Assembly (NCBI GenBank): GCA_903828255.1 | Contig: CAIKLQ010000035.1 | Coordinates: forward strand, 1-33,693 | DNA: 33,693 bases | From: an uncultured Verrucomicrobiota bacterium | Lineage (GTDB): Bacteria; Verrucomicrobiota; Verrucomicrobiia; Limisphaerales; JADLHS01 | Direction: 5' to 3' | Shown: piece by piece, positions 18,068 through 27,001 of the stretch | Position numbering within the stretch: position 1 is the stretch's first letter | Layout: every line of letters starts with the position of its first letter | The notes under the pieces: generated by a model | Seen by the model: only the letters and a program-made list of their open reading frames with translations | Database searches by the model: none | Told to the model about the DNA's origin: nothing | Made by a program: the position numbers and the translations under genes

Positions 18068-19495
18068 TTACTTCGTATTCAGCCGCGGCGACGGTTCGAC
18101 CAGTCTGTTGGGCTTGGCCCAGATCACACGGGCGACGAACGTCGCTCCCTCCGCCCCGCGCGCCCGCGAGTCTTTCATAAACATGCCTTCCGAGACGGTA
18201 ATCCACGACTCCGATTCGTTGATAGCCGCGGCTCCGAAGTTGCCGAGCTCCGCGCCGCGTTCCGGCACCACGACCTTTTCCGTTCGGCGGATCACTTGCA
18301 ACGTCGCTGGGTCCACTTGCGCCATGAACAGCGGGGCGCGGTGGCGCACGATGTGGTCGTTGTTCGCCCCGCGCCGCGTGTAGATCAGGAAAAGTCCATC
18401 ACTGTGCGCGAGCCAATGCTGCTGGGTGTTATAGCTTTCCAGTTCGGCGCCATCGTCGAAAAGCCAGGGCTTTGGCTCGGCGAACTGCAAACCGTCGCTG
18501 CTCACGCTTACGTAACCCCGCTCGTCGTTCCGGAGCGTGAGGAAGTAACGCCCGCGAAACGCGATCAACGATGGTTCGTAAAGCCCGCGAGCGAGGTTCA
18601 GTTTTAAGACCGAGCCGTGTCGCACATAGGTCAGCCTCGTGCCGTCAAAGCGGCACTCGGCGATGGTCGTGCTAAAGGGATCGCGGGAGTTGCGTCCGAT
18701 GTAGAGCGGCACCAACAGTTGGCCGTTGGGCTGCACGAGCCATTGCGAACAGGCGTTGCGGGCGAAATTGAACCCTTCATCCGGCGGCAGTTCGAGCACC
18801 TGCCAGGGCGACCACCGATCGGTTTTCGGATCGAAAACCGCATAGACCGTCTGGTGCGCGCGGGTCACATCGTCGAGTTGTTCGCCTTTCGGGCTGTAAC
18901 GGACCTGGCAGCCGATCGCGAGGAGTTTCCCGGTCGGCGCGTGCCAGCCGGGAGTGACATCGGCGACGCTGATGGTGACGCCATTGGATTGCTGCTGCCA
19001 ATCCAGCTCTGGCGGCAGCAAAGGCCCGACCCACGGCGCATCTGGTTGCGCCCGCCGCATCACGTGGAGACCGGAGTAGTAGTCGGAGATTTTTAGGTGT
19101 TTCTGAATCGTCATTACGATCGCCGGCCCGGCCTGGCCAAGAACGGGAATGGCGGCCGCGCGCGGATGAAACCACAGGAACTGGCCATCGTCGTGTTTCA
19201 TCACTGTCTCCAGCCTTACGGTGAAATCTGGAGCCGAGCTTTCCATGATCCGCACAACAACTCCCGTCCCGCCGTCACCTTGCGCACCGCTGCCAGCCAA
19301 CGCGAGCGAGCCGAAGATGACGGCGAGGGAAAATCGGCAGCTAACCCAGTGGATTCCATGAAAGAGGTCATGGCAACGGGTGCGTGCCTGCCGCCAATTC
19401 GTTGCCACCAAACTAAGAAGTTTGGTGCGGGCCAAGCATGTGAGGCACAGGTGGGCAAAGGACCTTCTGTTGGCAAATTGAATTGAAATTTTCAT
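18068..19495 (-). CDS. Exported sialidase-like (BNR/Asp-box) beta-propeller protein
   Basis: Up to 475 residues. A hydrophobic stretch near residues 52-70 (RFSLAVIFGSLALAGSGAQ) looks like a signal peptide. The 50 residues before it look non-genuine, so the real start is probably downstream or altered; no good in-frame ATG is visible there. The rest has propeller-like strands with the family phrases FLWFHPRAAAIP, GLYEPSLIAFRGRYFLTLRND and an Asp-box-like VSSDGLQFAEPKPW. This suits an exo-alpha-sialidase/BNR-repeat or related glycoside-hydrolase-like fold. The catalytic Arg triad, Tyr and Glu of true sialidases were not assigned, so the substrate is unknown. It is divergent from the GHL10-type gene with about 200 bp between the starts. 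Confidence 0.65.
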   Translation of the reverse strand: MKISIQFANRRSFAHLCLTCLARTKLLSLVATNWRQARTRCHDLFHGIHWVSCRFSLAVIFGSLALAGSGAQGDGGTGVVVRIMESSAPDFTVRLETVMKHDDGQFLWFHPRAAAIPVLGQAGPAIVMTIQKHLKISDYYSGLHVMRRAQPDAPWVGPLLPPELDWQQQSNGVTISVADVTPGWHAPTGKLLAIGCQVRYSPKGEQLDDVTRAHQTVYAVFDPKTDRWSPWQVLELPPDEGFNFARNACSQWLVQPNGQLLVPLYIGRNSRDPFSTTIAECRFDGTRLTYVRHGSVLKLNLARGLYEPSLIAFRGRYFLTLRNDERGYVSVSSDGLQFAEPKPWLFDDGAELESYNTQQHWLAHSDGLFLIYTRRGANNDHIVRHRAPLFMAQVDPATLQVIRRTEKVVVPERGAELGNFGAAAINESESWITVSEGMFMKDSRARGAEGATFVARVIWAKPNRLVEPSPRLNTK

Positions 19496-19692
19496 TTCGG
19501 GAGGCTGCGCAGTAGGCGGAAAAATTTATGTCGTCCGGTTATTCGCTGGGAGGTTGCGGCTTGGCTTTTCGTCCGTCAACCGTGAAGAACTCCGGCGAAG
19601 AACTTCCTCTCAAGCATCTCCGGCGCACAACCAAGGCCTTTATGGTGGCCGATGTGATTGACGACACGGAGGAATACGTTACGCTTCGGCGC

Positions 19693-20901
19693 ATGATTAG
19701 CTCAATTCAGACGGGGTGCGCCTTCCTCAACTCAGTTGTGGTTCTTGGGACGCTGCTGACCATGGACCGTCCATCGGGGTTCGCGCAAGAGGCACCAGGA
19801 GTCAAAGCGCAAGTCGAGGCGCGTGGAATTTGGATTCACCCGGAATCCCAATTCAGCGCCGATCCTGAAAAAGCCCGGCTGGAGGTGCGCGAATTTGTCC
19901 GACGCTTCGCCCAGGCCAATTTCAACCTCATTTTGCCGTGGATCCGCAGCGCCTATGTTGCCGCGCTCACCGACGAAAACCACCGAAAGTCCGTCCCCAT
20001 TGCCGGGTGGGATGCGCTGGGCGAACTCGTGAAAGTCGCGCACGAAAGCAACGTCCAAGTGCAGGTCTGGTATTCCTTTACCGATTATCACTCACCGGAC
20101 AGTCCGGACTTCAACCCGAAACTCGGCGGTAATCCCGCGTGGGCGGCGCGCCGGATTGACGAACTGGTGCCTGACAAAACCACCGGCAAGGTCGTCCCGC
20201 GTCGGATGAATGATGTCTGTCCGCTACACCCGGAAGCGCGCAAGTGGCAGTTGCGCCAGATCGAAACATTGCTTGAACGGCATCCCGCCCTCGATGGCAT
20301 CCACATCGAAGAGCCGGGCTACGGCACCAGAGGCAACTGCGTGTGCGATCTGTGTTTGGAGCTGTTCAAGAACATGTACGGCTTTCCCGAAACCAACGCG
20401 GTGGATGGTGTGGAAGCCGAGGACTTGAAGTGCCTTGGCACCACGGATTTCATGCGCCAGCTAGGCGAATTGCTGAACAGACTAAATCCCAAACTCGTGC
20501 TCTCGGCCAACGGTGGCTACTCCTGGCGGGGCGACCGGCGACAGGGCCGGGACTGGGGCCGTTGGGCACACTTGGGTTGGTTGGATTACTACGCGGCGCA
20601 AGTTTATACCGGCAACTTGAATGATTTTTCATCGCGTGTGCAGACCGTCTGCCGGGATCTCAAACCTGACTGCGCCGTCCTGGTCGGCATCGGCGTTGAT
20701 TGGAGCGGCGGCGGCACAAATACTCTGGAGACCGTGCTCAAAGAAATCGAAACGTCCCGCAAACTGGGGGCGGATGGGGTTGCGCTGTTTCATGGCCGCG
20801 CCATAACGGATGCGCATCTCGCCGCCCTGAAAGCAGGCCCCTTTCGCGAGCCGGCACGACTGCCGGAACGGCACCGGGCTTTGTTGCAGAGGCGCAATTG
20901 A
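19693..20901 (+). CDS. Secreted glycosyl-hydrolase-like (GHL10/DUF family 10) protein
   Basis: 402 residues from ATG19693, chosen because it gives a signal-peptide-like start (CAFLNSVVVLGTLLTM) and a cleavable ...GFAQEAP; the frame stays open to 19528. The body begins VEARGIWIHPESQF, the 'RG.W' opening of the GHL10 group. It continues with an alpha/beta-barrel pattern: FNLILPWIRS, VQVQVWYSF, then GIHIEEPGYG with a candidate catalytic Glu, GWLDYYAAQVY, and GADGVALFHG. A CVCDLC cysteine pair is unusual for the family and may bind metal or form a disulphide. GHL10 proteins act on extracellular glycans; one relative group cleaves glycosaminoglycan-like exopolysaccharide, but substrates vary. Confidence 0.75.
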   Translation: MISSIQTGCAFLNSVVVLGTLLTMDRPSGFAQEAPGVKAQVEARGIWIHPESQFSADPEKARLEVREFVRRFAQANFNLILPWIRSAYVAALTDENHRKSVPIAGWDALGELVKVAHESNVQVQVWYSFTDYHSPDSPDFNPKLGGNPAWAARRIDELVPDKTTGKVVPRRMNDVCPLHPEARKWQLRQIETLLERHPALDGIHIEEPGYGTRGNCVCDLCLELFKNMYGFPETNAVDGVEAEDLKCLGTTDFMRQLGELLNRLNPKLVLSANGGYSWRGDRRQGRDWGRWAHLGWLDYYAAQVYTGNLNDFSSRVQTVCRDLKPDCAVLVGIGVDWSGGGTNTLETVLKEIETSRKLGADGVALFHGRAITDAHLAALKAGPFREPARLPERHRALLQRRN

Positions 20902-21014
20902 ACCAGCTCCCCGGCGAGAAACTCGGTCCGACATCGGAACTGGGCATCTCCAGGAGTTCACTTCGGTTCGCTCGTATCAAATCCTCCAGGGGTTTGGCTG
21001 CCTTGCGCGACGGG

Positions 21015-21806
21015 CTAATCCGGCCGGGTGATTGCGTAATCCTGGTTTCGCAAGTGGTTGGGTGCTGGTTTCAGAGTCTTTGAGGCCACGTGACCATCCA
21101 CAAAAGCGAGGTTGGCTTCGTATTTGACGGGATCATGCATCTGCACGTAAGCCAAGTGCTGCAGGTTGTAAGTAAAATACTCCGCGTAAGAGACTGTGAA
21201 GTCGCCGGCCATCACGAGTTGGGAAACTTCCCGGAGTGCTTCAGGCCGGCGGTTCCAAAGCACTTCGGTCGTCTGATACTCGAAGGCCGTGCTGGCTCCC
21301 TTCAAATCCAGTACGGCGACTTGATAGGCGTAGCTGCTGCCATAGATCTTGTAGAAATTTCCCTTGATCGTGTTCGGAAGTCCGGAGCCGGCCCGGTAAC
21401 CTTTATCCAAGGGACACTCGGCCACGAACTCGCCCATGTACCGCGTCAACAACCGTTCCGTGTGGCCGTTGGTTCCGCTGTAAGTTTCCTTCCCACCCCA
21501 GACGTAATAGCGGCAATTCTGATACAAACTGTCCTCCGGCACGGGTTTGTTGTTCTTGTCGTATTGAGGCAGGCGACCGTTGTTGTCCGGGAGGTAAACC
21601 ATAATGCCCAGCGCGATTTGATGCAGGTTGGAGGTGCATTTGATCCTCTGGGCTTTCTGTTTCGCGCGGCTCAACGCTGGCAACAACATCGCCGCCAAAA
21701 TCGCAATGATGGCGATCACCACGAGCAACTCGATCAGCGTGAATGCCCGCCTGGAGGCTCGTGGGGAATGTGACTTCAACTTGGCAGCAAAAGAGTTTTC
21801 AGTCAT
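21015..21806 (-). CDS. Type II secretion/pseudopilin-like protein (verrucomicrobial prepilin family)
   Basis: 263 residues with a class III (prepilin) signal: [20 protein letters not shown], cleavage expected before F. It is followed by [23 protein letters not shown], the characteristic opening of the very large verrucomicrobial/planctomycete pseudopilin family. The end carries the family's 'FVDGHV' box ([15 protein letters not shown]). I start at ATG21806 (MTENSFAAK); the frame is open to ATG21878. Genomes of this phylum encode dozens of these, often beside secreted enzymes, and their exact role is unknown. Here it sits 68 bp downstream of the alpha/beta hydrolase, in the same orientation, so they may be co-transcribed. 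Confidence 0.9.
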   Translation of the reverse strand: MTENSFAAKLKSHSPRASRRAFTLIELLVVIAIIAILAAMLLPALSRAKQKAQRIKCTSNLHQIALGIMVYLPDNNGRLPQYDKNNKPVPEDSLYQNCRYYVWGGKETYSGTNGHTERLLTRYMGEFVAECPLDKGYRAGSGLPNTIKGNFYKIYGSSYAYQVAVLDLKGASTAFEYQTTEVLWNRRPEALREVSQLVMAGDFTVSYAEYFTYNLQHLAYVQMHDPVKYEANLAFVDGHVASKTLKPAPNHLRNQDYAITRPD

Positions 21807-21874
21807 TCGCACGCCCCGTATGTAATCTGGCCGGGTAATGGCGTCAATCATTGAAACGGACCCCGCCGCAACCA

Positions 21875-22960
21875 TCACTTCGGCCCAGCTTCAAAGCGCC
21901 CGACCGGGAAACCCTCCGCGTAGGAAATCACGTACGCCCCGTCACTCGTGACGTAGCGCACTTCTTCGCGGCGCTCGAAGTCGGTGGCGGTCTTGCGCTC
22001 CAGCGCCTCGGGGCCATCGCAACGCAGCCACTTGCCGGCCACGTGTTGCGGGATGAGCGTGCGATTGCCCAGAGCGTGATCGGTGGTGGTGAACACCTTG
22101 CCATCCACCATTTCCTTCGTCACCCAGACGGGCACGATGTCCAGTCCGGCGCGCCGCAGGTTCGCAACCATTTCCTCGCCGTCGCTCCGGCAGGTTGTGT
22201 CATCCACACCGTGGACCGAGACGATTTTCGTGGTGGTGCCGAGCCGTTTCATCTCGGCGAGGTGCGCCGGGTGGCCGACGAAGCGGATTTCCTGCGCCCC
22301 CGGTGAAAGGTAGTTTGGGCTGGCCGTGTCGCGACTCCAGCGCGCGTTGAGGCCGTTGGCGGCGGGCAGGTTGTAGGCTAGCGCGTCGCTGAGTTTCTTC
22401 ATGCCACACATATCCACGACACAGGCGAAGGTGCGCGGCGCGAGCTTGTTCGCCATCAGTGTCACATTGCCGCCGCCCGAGCCACCGGTGGCAAAGAGTC
22501 GTCCCCGGCCAAACGGTTGTTTCGAGGCATCAAGTTCGTGGAAGACCAGCCACACTGTGCGCAAAGCATCCAGCCCTTGCAGCCAGCCAAAGTCGTATGG
22601 CTCCGGCCCTTTGATGGAATCTTCCGGCCCGCTCTGAAGATAATTCACGCAGAGCGCGACGACGTTGAACTCCTTCGCCAGCGCCTGTGGGTTCGCGGTT
22701 CCGTCGCAGTCGTTGCCGCCCCAGTTGTGCAGCGTCAAAAAAATGCCCGTGCGCGATCCGATACTGGCGCGCGTCCCGTCCGGGTAATGAATGAGCACCC
22801 GCACCTGGCGCGGCCCAGGACGCAACGGCCACTCTTGCGCGGGGATCATCACCGCACCGTCGCGTTCGGGGAGTTTGGGCCAGACTGGTTCGGCCGCGTT
22901 AAGAAGGGTTACGGAAATCACCCACCCACTGACGACCGAGGGAATATGGAAAAACTGCAT
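21875..22960 (-). CDS. Exported alpha/beta hydrolase (DUF2920-like esterase)
   Basis: 361 residues with an N-terminal signal peptide (about 1-23, ...[12 protein letters not shown]). The catalytic triad is visible: nucleophile S161 in ATGGSGGGN, an acidic residue at D253/D254 in HGVDDTTC, and H295 in TTDHALGN. The oxyanion region [10 protein letters not shown] and the phrase [16 protein letters not shown] resemble the DUF2920 group of alpha/beta hydrolases. It is probably a periplasmic or secreted esterase, for example for acyl groups on polysaccharides; substrate specificity is inferred from the neighbouring glycan genes only. No strong ribosome-binding site precedes the ATG. Confidence 0.8.
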   Translation of the reverse strand: MQFFHIPSVVSGWVISVTLLNAAEPVWPKLPERDGAVMIPAQEWPLRPGPRQVRVLIHYPDGTRASIGSRTGIFLTLHNWGGNDCDGTANPQALAKEFNVVALCVNYLQSGPEDSIKGPEPYDFGWLQGLDALRTVWLVFHELDASKQPFGRGRLFATGGSGGGNVTLMANKLAPRTFACVVDMCGMKKLSDALAYNLPAANGLNARWSRDTASPNYLSPGAQEIRFVGHPAHLAEMKRLGTTTKIVSVHGVDDTTCRSDGEEMVANLRRAGLDIVPVWVTKEMVDGKVFTTTDHALGNRTLIPQHVAGKWLRCDGPEALERKTATDFERREEVRYVTSDGAYVISYAEGFPVGRFEAGPK

Positions 22961-23013
22961 AGCGACAGGATGGGCACAGTGCGCCGCCTTGGCAACTCAA
23001 TGAGCCGTTGACC

Positions 23014-23154
23014 TTAGCCTGGTATCTCAAAGAAGAGATGTCGCTGCTCTAGGAACAGACTTCCTATCGAGCCATGTAGCGGTTCTTGCGCCAGTGGTGC
23101 GCGCGCGCTGACCGCCGGCATTAAGCAACTGGCGCAGATGGCCAAGTCGGTGTA
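23014..23154 (+). mobile_element. Decayed internal fragment of an ISL3-family transposase
   Basis: The frame reads LAWYLKEEMSLL-stop-EQTSYRAM-stop-RFLRQWCARALTAGIKQLAQMAKSV and then TAA. It follows the pattern of IS204/ISL3 transposases ahead of their C-terminal domain ('aw.lKE.lr.lw......a..fl..W...a..sgi..l...ak.l'). Two internal stops show decay. It lies just 5' of the segment preserved in copies A and C. Confidence 0.65.
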
Positions 23155-23186
23155 AAACGCTGTCTGTAATTTGTCTTTGTCCCCGC

Positions 23187-23213
23187 GCCGCCGCCCCCAA
23201 AAAGGGCGGCGGC
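23187..23213. repeat. GC-rich hairpin (10-bp perfect stem, 7-base loop)
   Basis: gccgccgccc (23187-23196) and gggcggcggc (23204-23213) flank an A-rich loop. No T-tract follows on either strand, so it is not a textbook terminator. It may be an intergenic repeat or an IS-associated structure. Confidence 0.5.
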
Positions 23214-23297
23214 ACGACGCGCGATAAACTGGTCGAGGGCGGGCCATTCGGGTTTCCTGTTGCGGTGTCAGCAAACACTACAACACCCAAAACCAAA

Positions 23298-23399
23298 ATG
23301 ACCTACCCAACGCAGTCTGAACTCTTGAACACCGTCCTGCAACTCTTCACCCGCGAAGCCGGGCACAACAAGTTTGACGCATCTCCTCCCGGACTTTAG
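23298..23399 (+). CDS. Possible 33-residue ORF or gene fragment
   Basis: ATG at 23298 opens MTYPTQSELLNTVLQLFTREAG and ends ...KFDASPPGL at a TAG. The composition is protein-like, but there is no ribosome-binding site and no recognised family. It precedes the prenyltransferase fragment by 11 bp and could be the broken start of another gene. Confidence 0.2.
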   Translation: MTYPTQSELLNTVLQLFTREAGHNKFDASPPGL

Positions 23400-23410
23400 A
23401 TTCACGCCAC

Positions 23411-23644
23411 ATGTTGGCTGCTCAGATCAAAGCGTCGCGGATTAATCCCGTGCCGCACGCGGAAGACGCCCGTTCCTGGAAACAAACTGTGGAGCCGGTC
23501 GAGCCATTTCTTGAGGCCGTGGGGCAGCGGCTCGCCCAACAAGTCAACGAATTCGATCCCGCCCTCGCGCCCTACGCTGAATACGCCTTGACCGGCAACG
23601 GCAAGCATCTCCGGCCCACGCTCGTCGCGCTGGTTGCCAATTAA
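23411..23644 (+). pseudogene. N-terminal fragment of a trans-polyprenyl diphosphate synthase
   Basis: The 77-residue frame ends VEPFLEAVGQRLAQQVNEFDPALAPYAEYALTGNGKHLRPTLVALVAN and then stops. 'GGK.lRP.lv.L.a' is the first conserved block of long-chain isoprenyl diphosphate synthases (octaprenyl or heptaprenyl type, quinone side chains). Both Asp-rich motifs (DDxxD) and the rest of the enzyme of about 320 residues are missing. It is an N-terminal piece left by recombination; the functional gene should exist elsewhere. Confidence 0.75.
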
Positions 23645-23693
23645 TCCGCGAAGCGGCCAGAAAGCAAATGCTTATCAAGTCCTCCGGAAAATC

Positions 23694-25325
23694 ATGCCAT
23701 CCCGAACATCATTCTTGAGGCGTGCTGCCGCGTTCCTGGCCCTGGCTGCGCTGGCCCTGACGGCCCGGGCCCAAACCATCACGTTTGAAGCCGAGTATTG
23801 CATGCGCGTGGGAACCACCGTTGCTTCTTCCGCCCCCGGCTATTCCGGCACCGGTTATGTCACCGGCTTTGACGCCACCGGTGACCTGGTGCGCTCCAAT
23901 TTCACCGCCACCGCCGGGTTGTACAATCTGCTGATCCGGTTCCGCACGCCGAACGGTAACAAGGGTTTCAATGCGACGCTCAATGGCACCGGTTTGTCCG
24001 GTATGTTCCCGGCGACGAACAACTTCTCCACGTTCAATGCCGGGTTGGTGCAGTTGGTTACCGGCGTCAATACCTTCGAGTTAGGCGGCGGCTGGAACTG
24101 GTATGAAATCGATCGATTCGACTTTGTTCCCGTTGCTGTGCCGGGGCCTCCGCTGCCGGTTTCCGGCACGTTGGTGGACACGCAGGCGACCTTTGCCGCG
24201 CGCGTGCTCATGCAGCGCGTCGTGGATGACTACGGCAAGCACACCCTGTCCGGACAGCACGATACTTCGGACATTACCTTCATCTACAACACCTCGGGCC
24301 GGAAACCGGCGTTCATGGAAGGTGATTTCATCGAGTATTCGCCATCGCGGGTCGAGCACGGCAGCAATCCCGGCAATTACACCGAGAATTGCATCGCCTT
24401 GGAAAGCAGCGGCTACATCCTGTCGTTTTGCTGGCATTGGAACGCCCCGACCAACTTGATCGACACCGCCGGCCACGAGTGGTGGAGCGGATTCTACACA
24501 CATGCAACCACGTTCGACGTGCAAGCGGCGCTCGCCAATACCAATTCGGCCGAATACTCGCTGCTCCTGCGCGACATAGACGCCATCGCCGTGCAGTTGA
24601 AGAAGCTTGCTTCCAACAACATCCCGGTGCTGTGGCGTCCGCTACATGAACCGGATGGCGGCTGGTTCTGGTGGGGGGCGAAGGGAGCGGTACCCTTCAA
24701 GCAGCTTTGGCGGCTGATGTTTAACCGGCTGACAGTTTACCACGGCCTGCACAACCTGATCTGGACACTCGCCATCTCCGAGCCGAGCCGGTATCCGGAA
24801 TGGTATCCGGGCAATGATGTGGTCGATGTCGTGGGGATCGATGCGTACCCCTCTGACAAAGGCGATCCGCTCTCGGGGCAGTGGGAGGCGCTCAAGGCGC
24901 TGTGGGACGGCGTCAAACCGATAGCCTTGACCGAGTTCGGCGGGGTGCCGGACATCGAGAAGATGCAAAACAACTATGGCGTGTGGTGGGCGTGGTTCTG
25001 CCCTTGGGTCGGCATGGTCAGTTCCATGCCAACGAGCACTATCGTCCGTATCTACCAGTCGCCGGTCGTCATCACTTTGGATGAGTTCAATGCCGTGCCC
25101 CCATTCATCACCAGCATCAATTCTCTGGGCGGCGGTGCGTTTCAACTGATGGGCACCGGCCCGCGCGGCGCAACCAACCCCATCCTGTGCGCGACCAACC
25201 TGAACCAGCCAATGAACAGTTGGTCGCAGATCAGCACCGGCAAGTTCGCGGGCGGCGTGTTCACCTACACGGACACTCAATTCACGAACGATTCGCAGCG
25301 CTTCTACCGCGTCTTCAAACCGTAG
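23694..25325 (+). CDS. Secreted GH26 beta-mannanase with N-terminal carbohydrate-binding-like domain
   Basis: 543 residues from ATG23694, chosen for its signal peptide (SFLRRAAAFLALAALALTARAQ). Residues 28-148 form a CBM35/CBM6-like beta-sandwich (ITFEAEY..., ...WNWYEIDRFDFVPV). The GH26 catalytic barrel spans about 160-455: YGKHTLSGQHD, SFCWHWNAP, acid/base E319 in WRPLHEPDGGWFWW, and nucleophile E414 in ALTEFGGVPD. A C-terminal module (about 465-543) ends QRFYRVFKP, a tail common on verrucomicrobial secreted proteins. GH26 enzymes mostly hydrolyse beta-1,4-mannan; some act on mixed glucan or xylan. The frame is open to 23634, but that start overlaps the prenyltransferase relic. This is the clearest polysaccharide-degrading gene here. 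Confidence 0.93.
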   Translation: MPSRTSFLRRAAAFLALAALALTARAQTITFEAEYCMRVGTTVASSAPGYSGTGYVTGFDATGDLVRSNFTATAGLYNLLIRFRTPNGNKGFNATLNGTGLSGMFPATNNFSTFNAGLVQLVTGVNTFELGGGWNWYEIDRFDFVPVAVPGPPLPVSGTLVDTQATFAARVLMQRVVDDYGKHTLSGQHDTSDITFIYNTSGRKPAFMEGDFIEYSPSRVEHGSNPGNYTENCIALESSGYILSFCWHWNAPTNLIDTAGHEWWSGFYTHATTFDVQAALANTNSAEYSLLLRDIDAIAVQLKKLASNNIPVLWRPLHEPDGGWFWWGAKGAVPFKQLWRLMFNRLTVYHGLHNLIWTLAISEPSRYPEWYPGNDVVDVVGIDAYPSDKGDPLSGQWEALKALWDGVKPIALTEFGGVPDIEKMQNNYGVWWAWFCPWVGMVSSMPTSTIVRIYQSPVVITLDEFNAVPPFITSINSLGGGAFQLMGTGPRGATNPILCATNLNQPMNSWSQISTGKFAGGVFTYTDTQFTNDSQRFYRVFKP

Positions 25326-25416
25326 GCCGGCTCCGCCCCGCTCCTTCCCAGCGGATGACCAGAAACACTTGGGTTCGGCCACGCCCAGCCGCACAGGTTG
25401 CGTTGAAGGCGCGATT

Positions 25417-26358
25417 TTAGAAATGCCACGTCAACGCGGCGCGCACCCGCCAGTCGGGCACGATTTGCAGGCCGGTGTTGGCGATGCTCACCGGAAAATC
25501 CGCGCCGACTTGCGCGCTCAACTTGCTCGACCAGGTGAAGTTGACCTGCGGGCCGAGATAGACAATTGTCGCCGCCGAGTCATTGTCCGGCTCGCTCGCG
25601 AACGTGTCCTTGCCTTTGCTTTCGCCGGAAACGACCGCCTGTGCCGTGAGCGTGTAGCGGTTGTTCAGCGCCAGATAGACGCCCGGCCCGCCGGCCCAAG
25701 TCCAGTCGTTGGCGTATTCATGTTGGAAGTCGCCTTCAGAACGGATTGCGTACTGCATGTTGCCGTTGAGGAAGACGCGCTTCCAGCGGGTGGAAAAACC
25801 CGTGCCGACAACGCCATCAAAAGAGCCTGAGCCCAGCGCCAGATCATGGCCCGCAATTCCGCTGGCTGGCAAGGGCGGCTCGTTTTCGACCTCGGGTTCG
25901 CCCAGCCGGCTGGAATCGCCGGTGGGGAATTTCACGCCGCCCAGCACGGTCCAGTTGAACGTGAACTCTTCGGTGCTCTGTTGGCAGGCGATCCAATTCG
26001 CGGTCAGCGACACATCGCCGAGGCCGGACAGATGTCCCTGCTCGATCACGTCGCCGCGCGGGCGCTGATACGAGCGATCAATCAGCGGCGCGTTGAATTG
26101 CACGCCAAAGCGTTGACTGAAGTTGTAGCCGGCGAACAATTGCGCCACGGAACTATCGAGGTACTGATTCACGGTGTTGGGCACGCTTACACCGTCCTCG
26201 CGCAAGGTGCCGTAGTGCGTGAACTGTTCGGCCACGCCGACGTACACGCCTCTGCCGCTACCTTCTGCCGCCTGCGCGGTATAAATGGAACACAAATCAC
26301 AAGCCATCAACGACGGCGCGCTCGCGGCCGTCAAAACTGCAAAGGTAAAAATTTTCAT
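25417..26358 (-). CDS. Outer-membrane beta-barrel/transporter-like protein with N-terminal CxxC
   Basis: 313 residues. A signal sequence (MKIFTFAVLTAASAPSLMA) is followed by CDLCSIYTAQA; the cysteine at the junction could also make it a lipoprotein, but the -2 residue is atypical. The remainder alternates in amphipathic strands: VYVGVAEQFTHYG, LFAGYNFSQRFGVQFNAPL, VGTGFSTRWKRVFLNGNMQYA. It ends in ALTWHF, the terminal aromatic expected for Bam-assembled barrels. It resembles the 'transporter' group of outer-membrane proteins related to the phenol MetA-like family. The CDLC motif and a second CxxC gene upstream on the same strand hint at metal or redox chemistry (inference). Confidence 0.75.
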   Translation of the reverse strand: MKIFTFAVLTAASAPSLMACDLCSIYTAQAAEGSGRGVYVGVAEQFTHYGTLREDGVSVPNTVNQYLDSSVAQLFAGYNFSQRFGVQFNAPLIDRSYQRPRGDVIEQGHLSGLGDVSLTANWIACQQSTEEFTFNWTVLGGVKFPTGDSSRLGEPEVENEPPLPASGIAGHDLALGSGSFDGVVGTGFSTRWKRVFLNGNMQYAIRSEGDFQHEYANDWTWAGGPGVYLALNNRYTLTAQAVVSGESKGKDTFASEPDNDSAATIVYLGPQVNFTWSSKLSAQVGADFPVSIANTGLQIVPDWRVRAALTWHF

Positions 26359-26452
26359 AAGTCATCCTGGGTTTGAGCAACGCCGCATGACGCGCCGGGT
26401 TCAACATTGCGGAAAAGGCCGGCACGGTTCAAGCGCCGATTGAGTGCAGACA

Positions 26453-26825
26453 CTAACCGAGGATGGAGCGGGGCGGGGGCACCGGCGGAGTCCGCAGGGC
26501 GGAGTCCGACGGCGAGCGGGGTTCGATCTGCAAATAAAACTGGGTCGGTGGAGCGAAAACGAACGAGTGGGCGAAGATCGTGAACTCCAATTGCTTGGCC
26601 AGCGTGGGAAATTCAGCCAACTTTTCCGAGCGTTTGCCGGCGGCGACCACTTTGCACAGCTTGCAGGGGTGCTGGTCGTCAAAAGTTCTGGCCACGGCCA
26701 CTTCGAGCGAGTCCGTGCGGAGGTGGGTAGGAAGCATGTTCGTCCACGCCACGGTCTGGAGCAACGCCCATGCCCGCCGGTCGCGAAGAGCAGCGCGACG
26801 ATCAACAGGGCATGACATGCACGGG
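26453..26825 (-). pseudogene. Frameshifted and 5'-truncated small HPCxLC-motif protein
   Basis: One frame gives a hydrophobic start (CHALLIVALLFATGGH) up to about 26770. The next frame continues WALLQTVAWTNMLPTHLRTDS, then TFDDQHPCKLCKVVAAGKRSEKLAEF, and ends at 26453. Adding one base after the H codon (26770-26772) would join them as ...ATGGHWALLQTVAW..., which reads as one exported protein of about 135 residues. The 5' end meets ISL3 copy C at 26826, so the original start is lost. HPCxLC may bind metal. It is followed after 94 bp by the CDLC barrel gene, and the two were probably an operon. It could instead be a sequencing error in a live gene. Confidence 0.6.
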
Positions 26826-27001
26826 TAACCAACTCAGGTGCAGCGGCGAGGAACGGCAGCATTCAGACCGCCAAACGCAAGGCGAAGGGCTTTCGTTCCT
26901 TTCTATCCTTCAAGACGATCATCTATCTCATCGGGTCGAAATTGAAGTTTGATCTCCCCATTCCGGTCCCAACCCACCCACCCCAGACGACATAGCGGCC
27001 C
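26826..27001 (+). mobile_element. 3' remnant of an ISL3-family transposase (copy C)
   Basis: The frame reads RVTNSGAAARNGSIQTAKRKAKGF...SFKTIIYLIGSKL and stops at 26993-26995. It is the same length as 17864-18039 with about nine substitutions, so both derive from one element. TNSGAAARNGSIQ is closer to the family consensus than copy A. Both copies end in the same tagcggccc, which may mark the element's right side. Confidence 0.75.

Noticed and set aside
23187-23213. Rho-independent terminator
   Set aside because: The stem is good but no T-tract follows on either strand, so it is listed as a hairpin repeat only.
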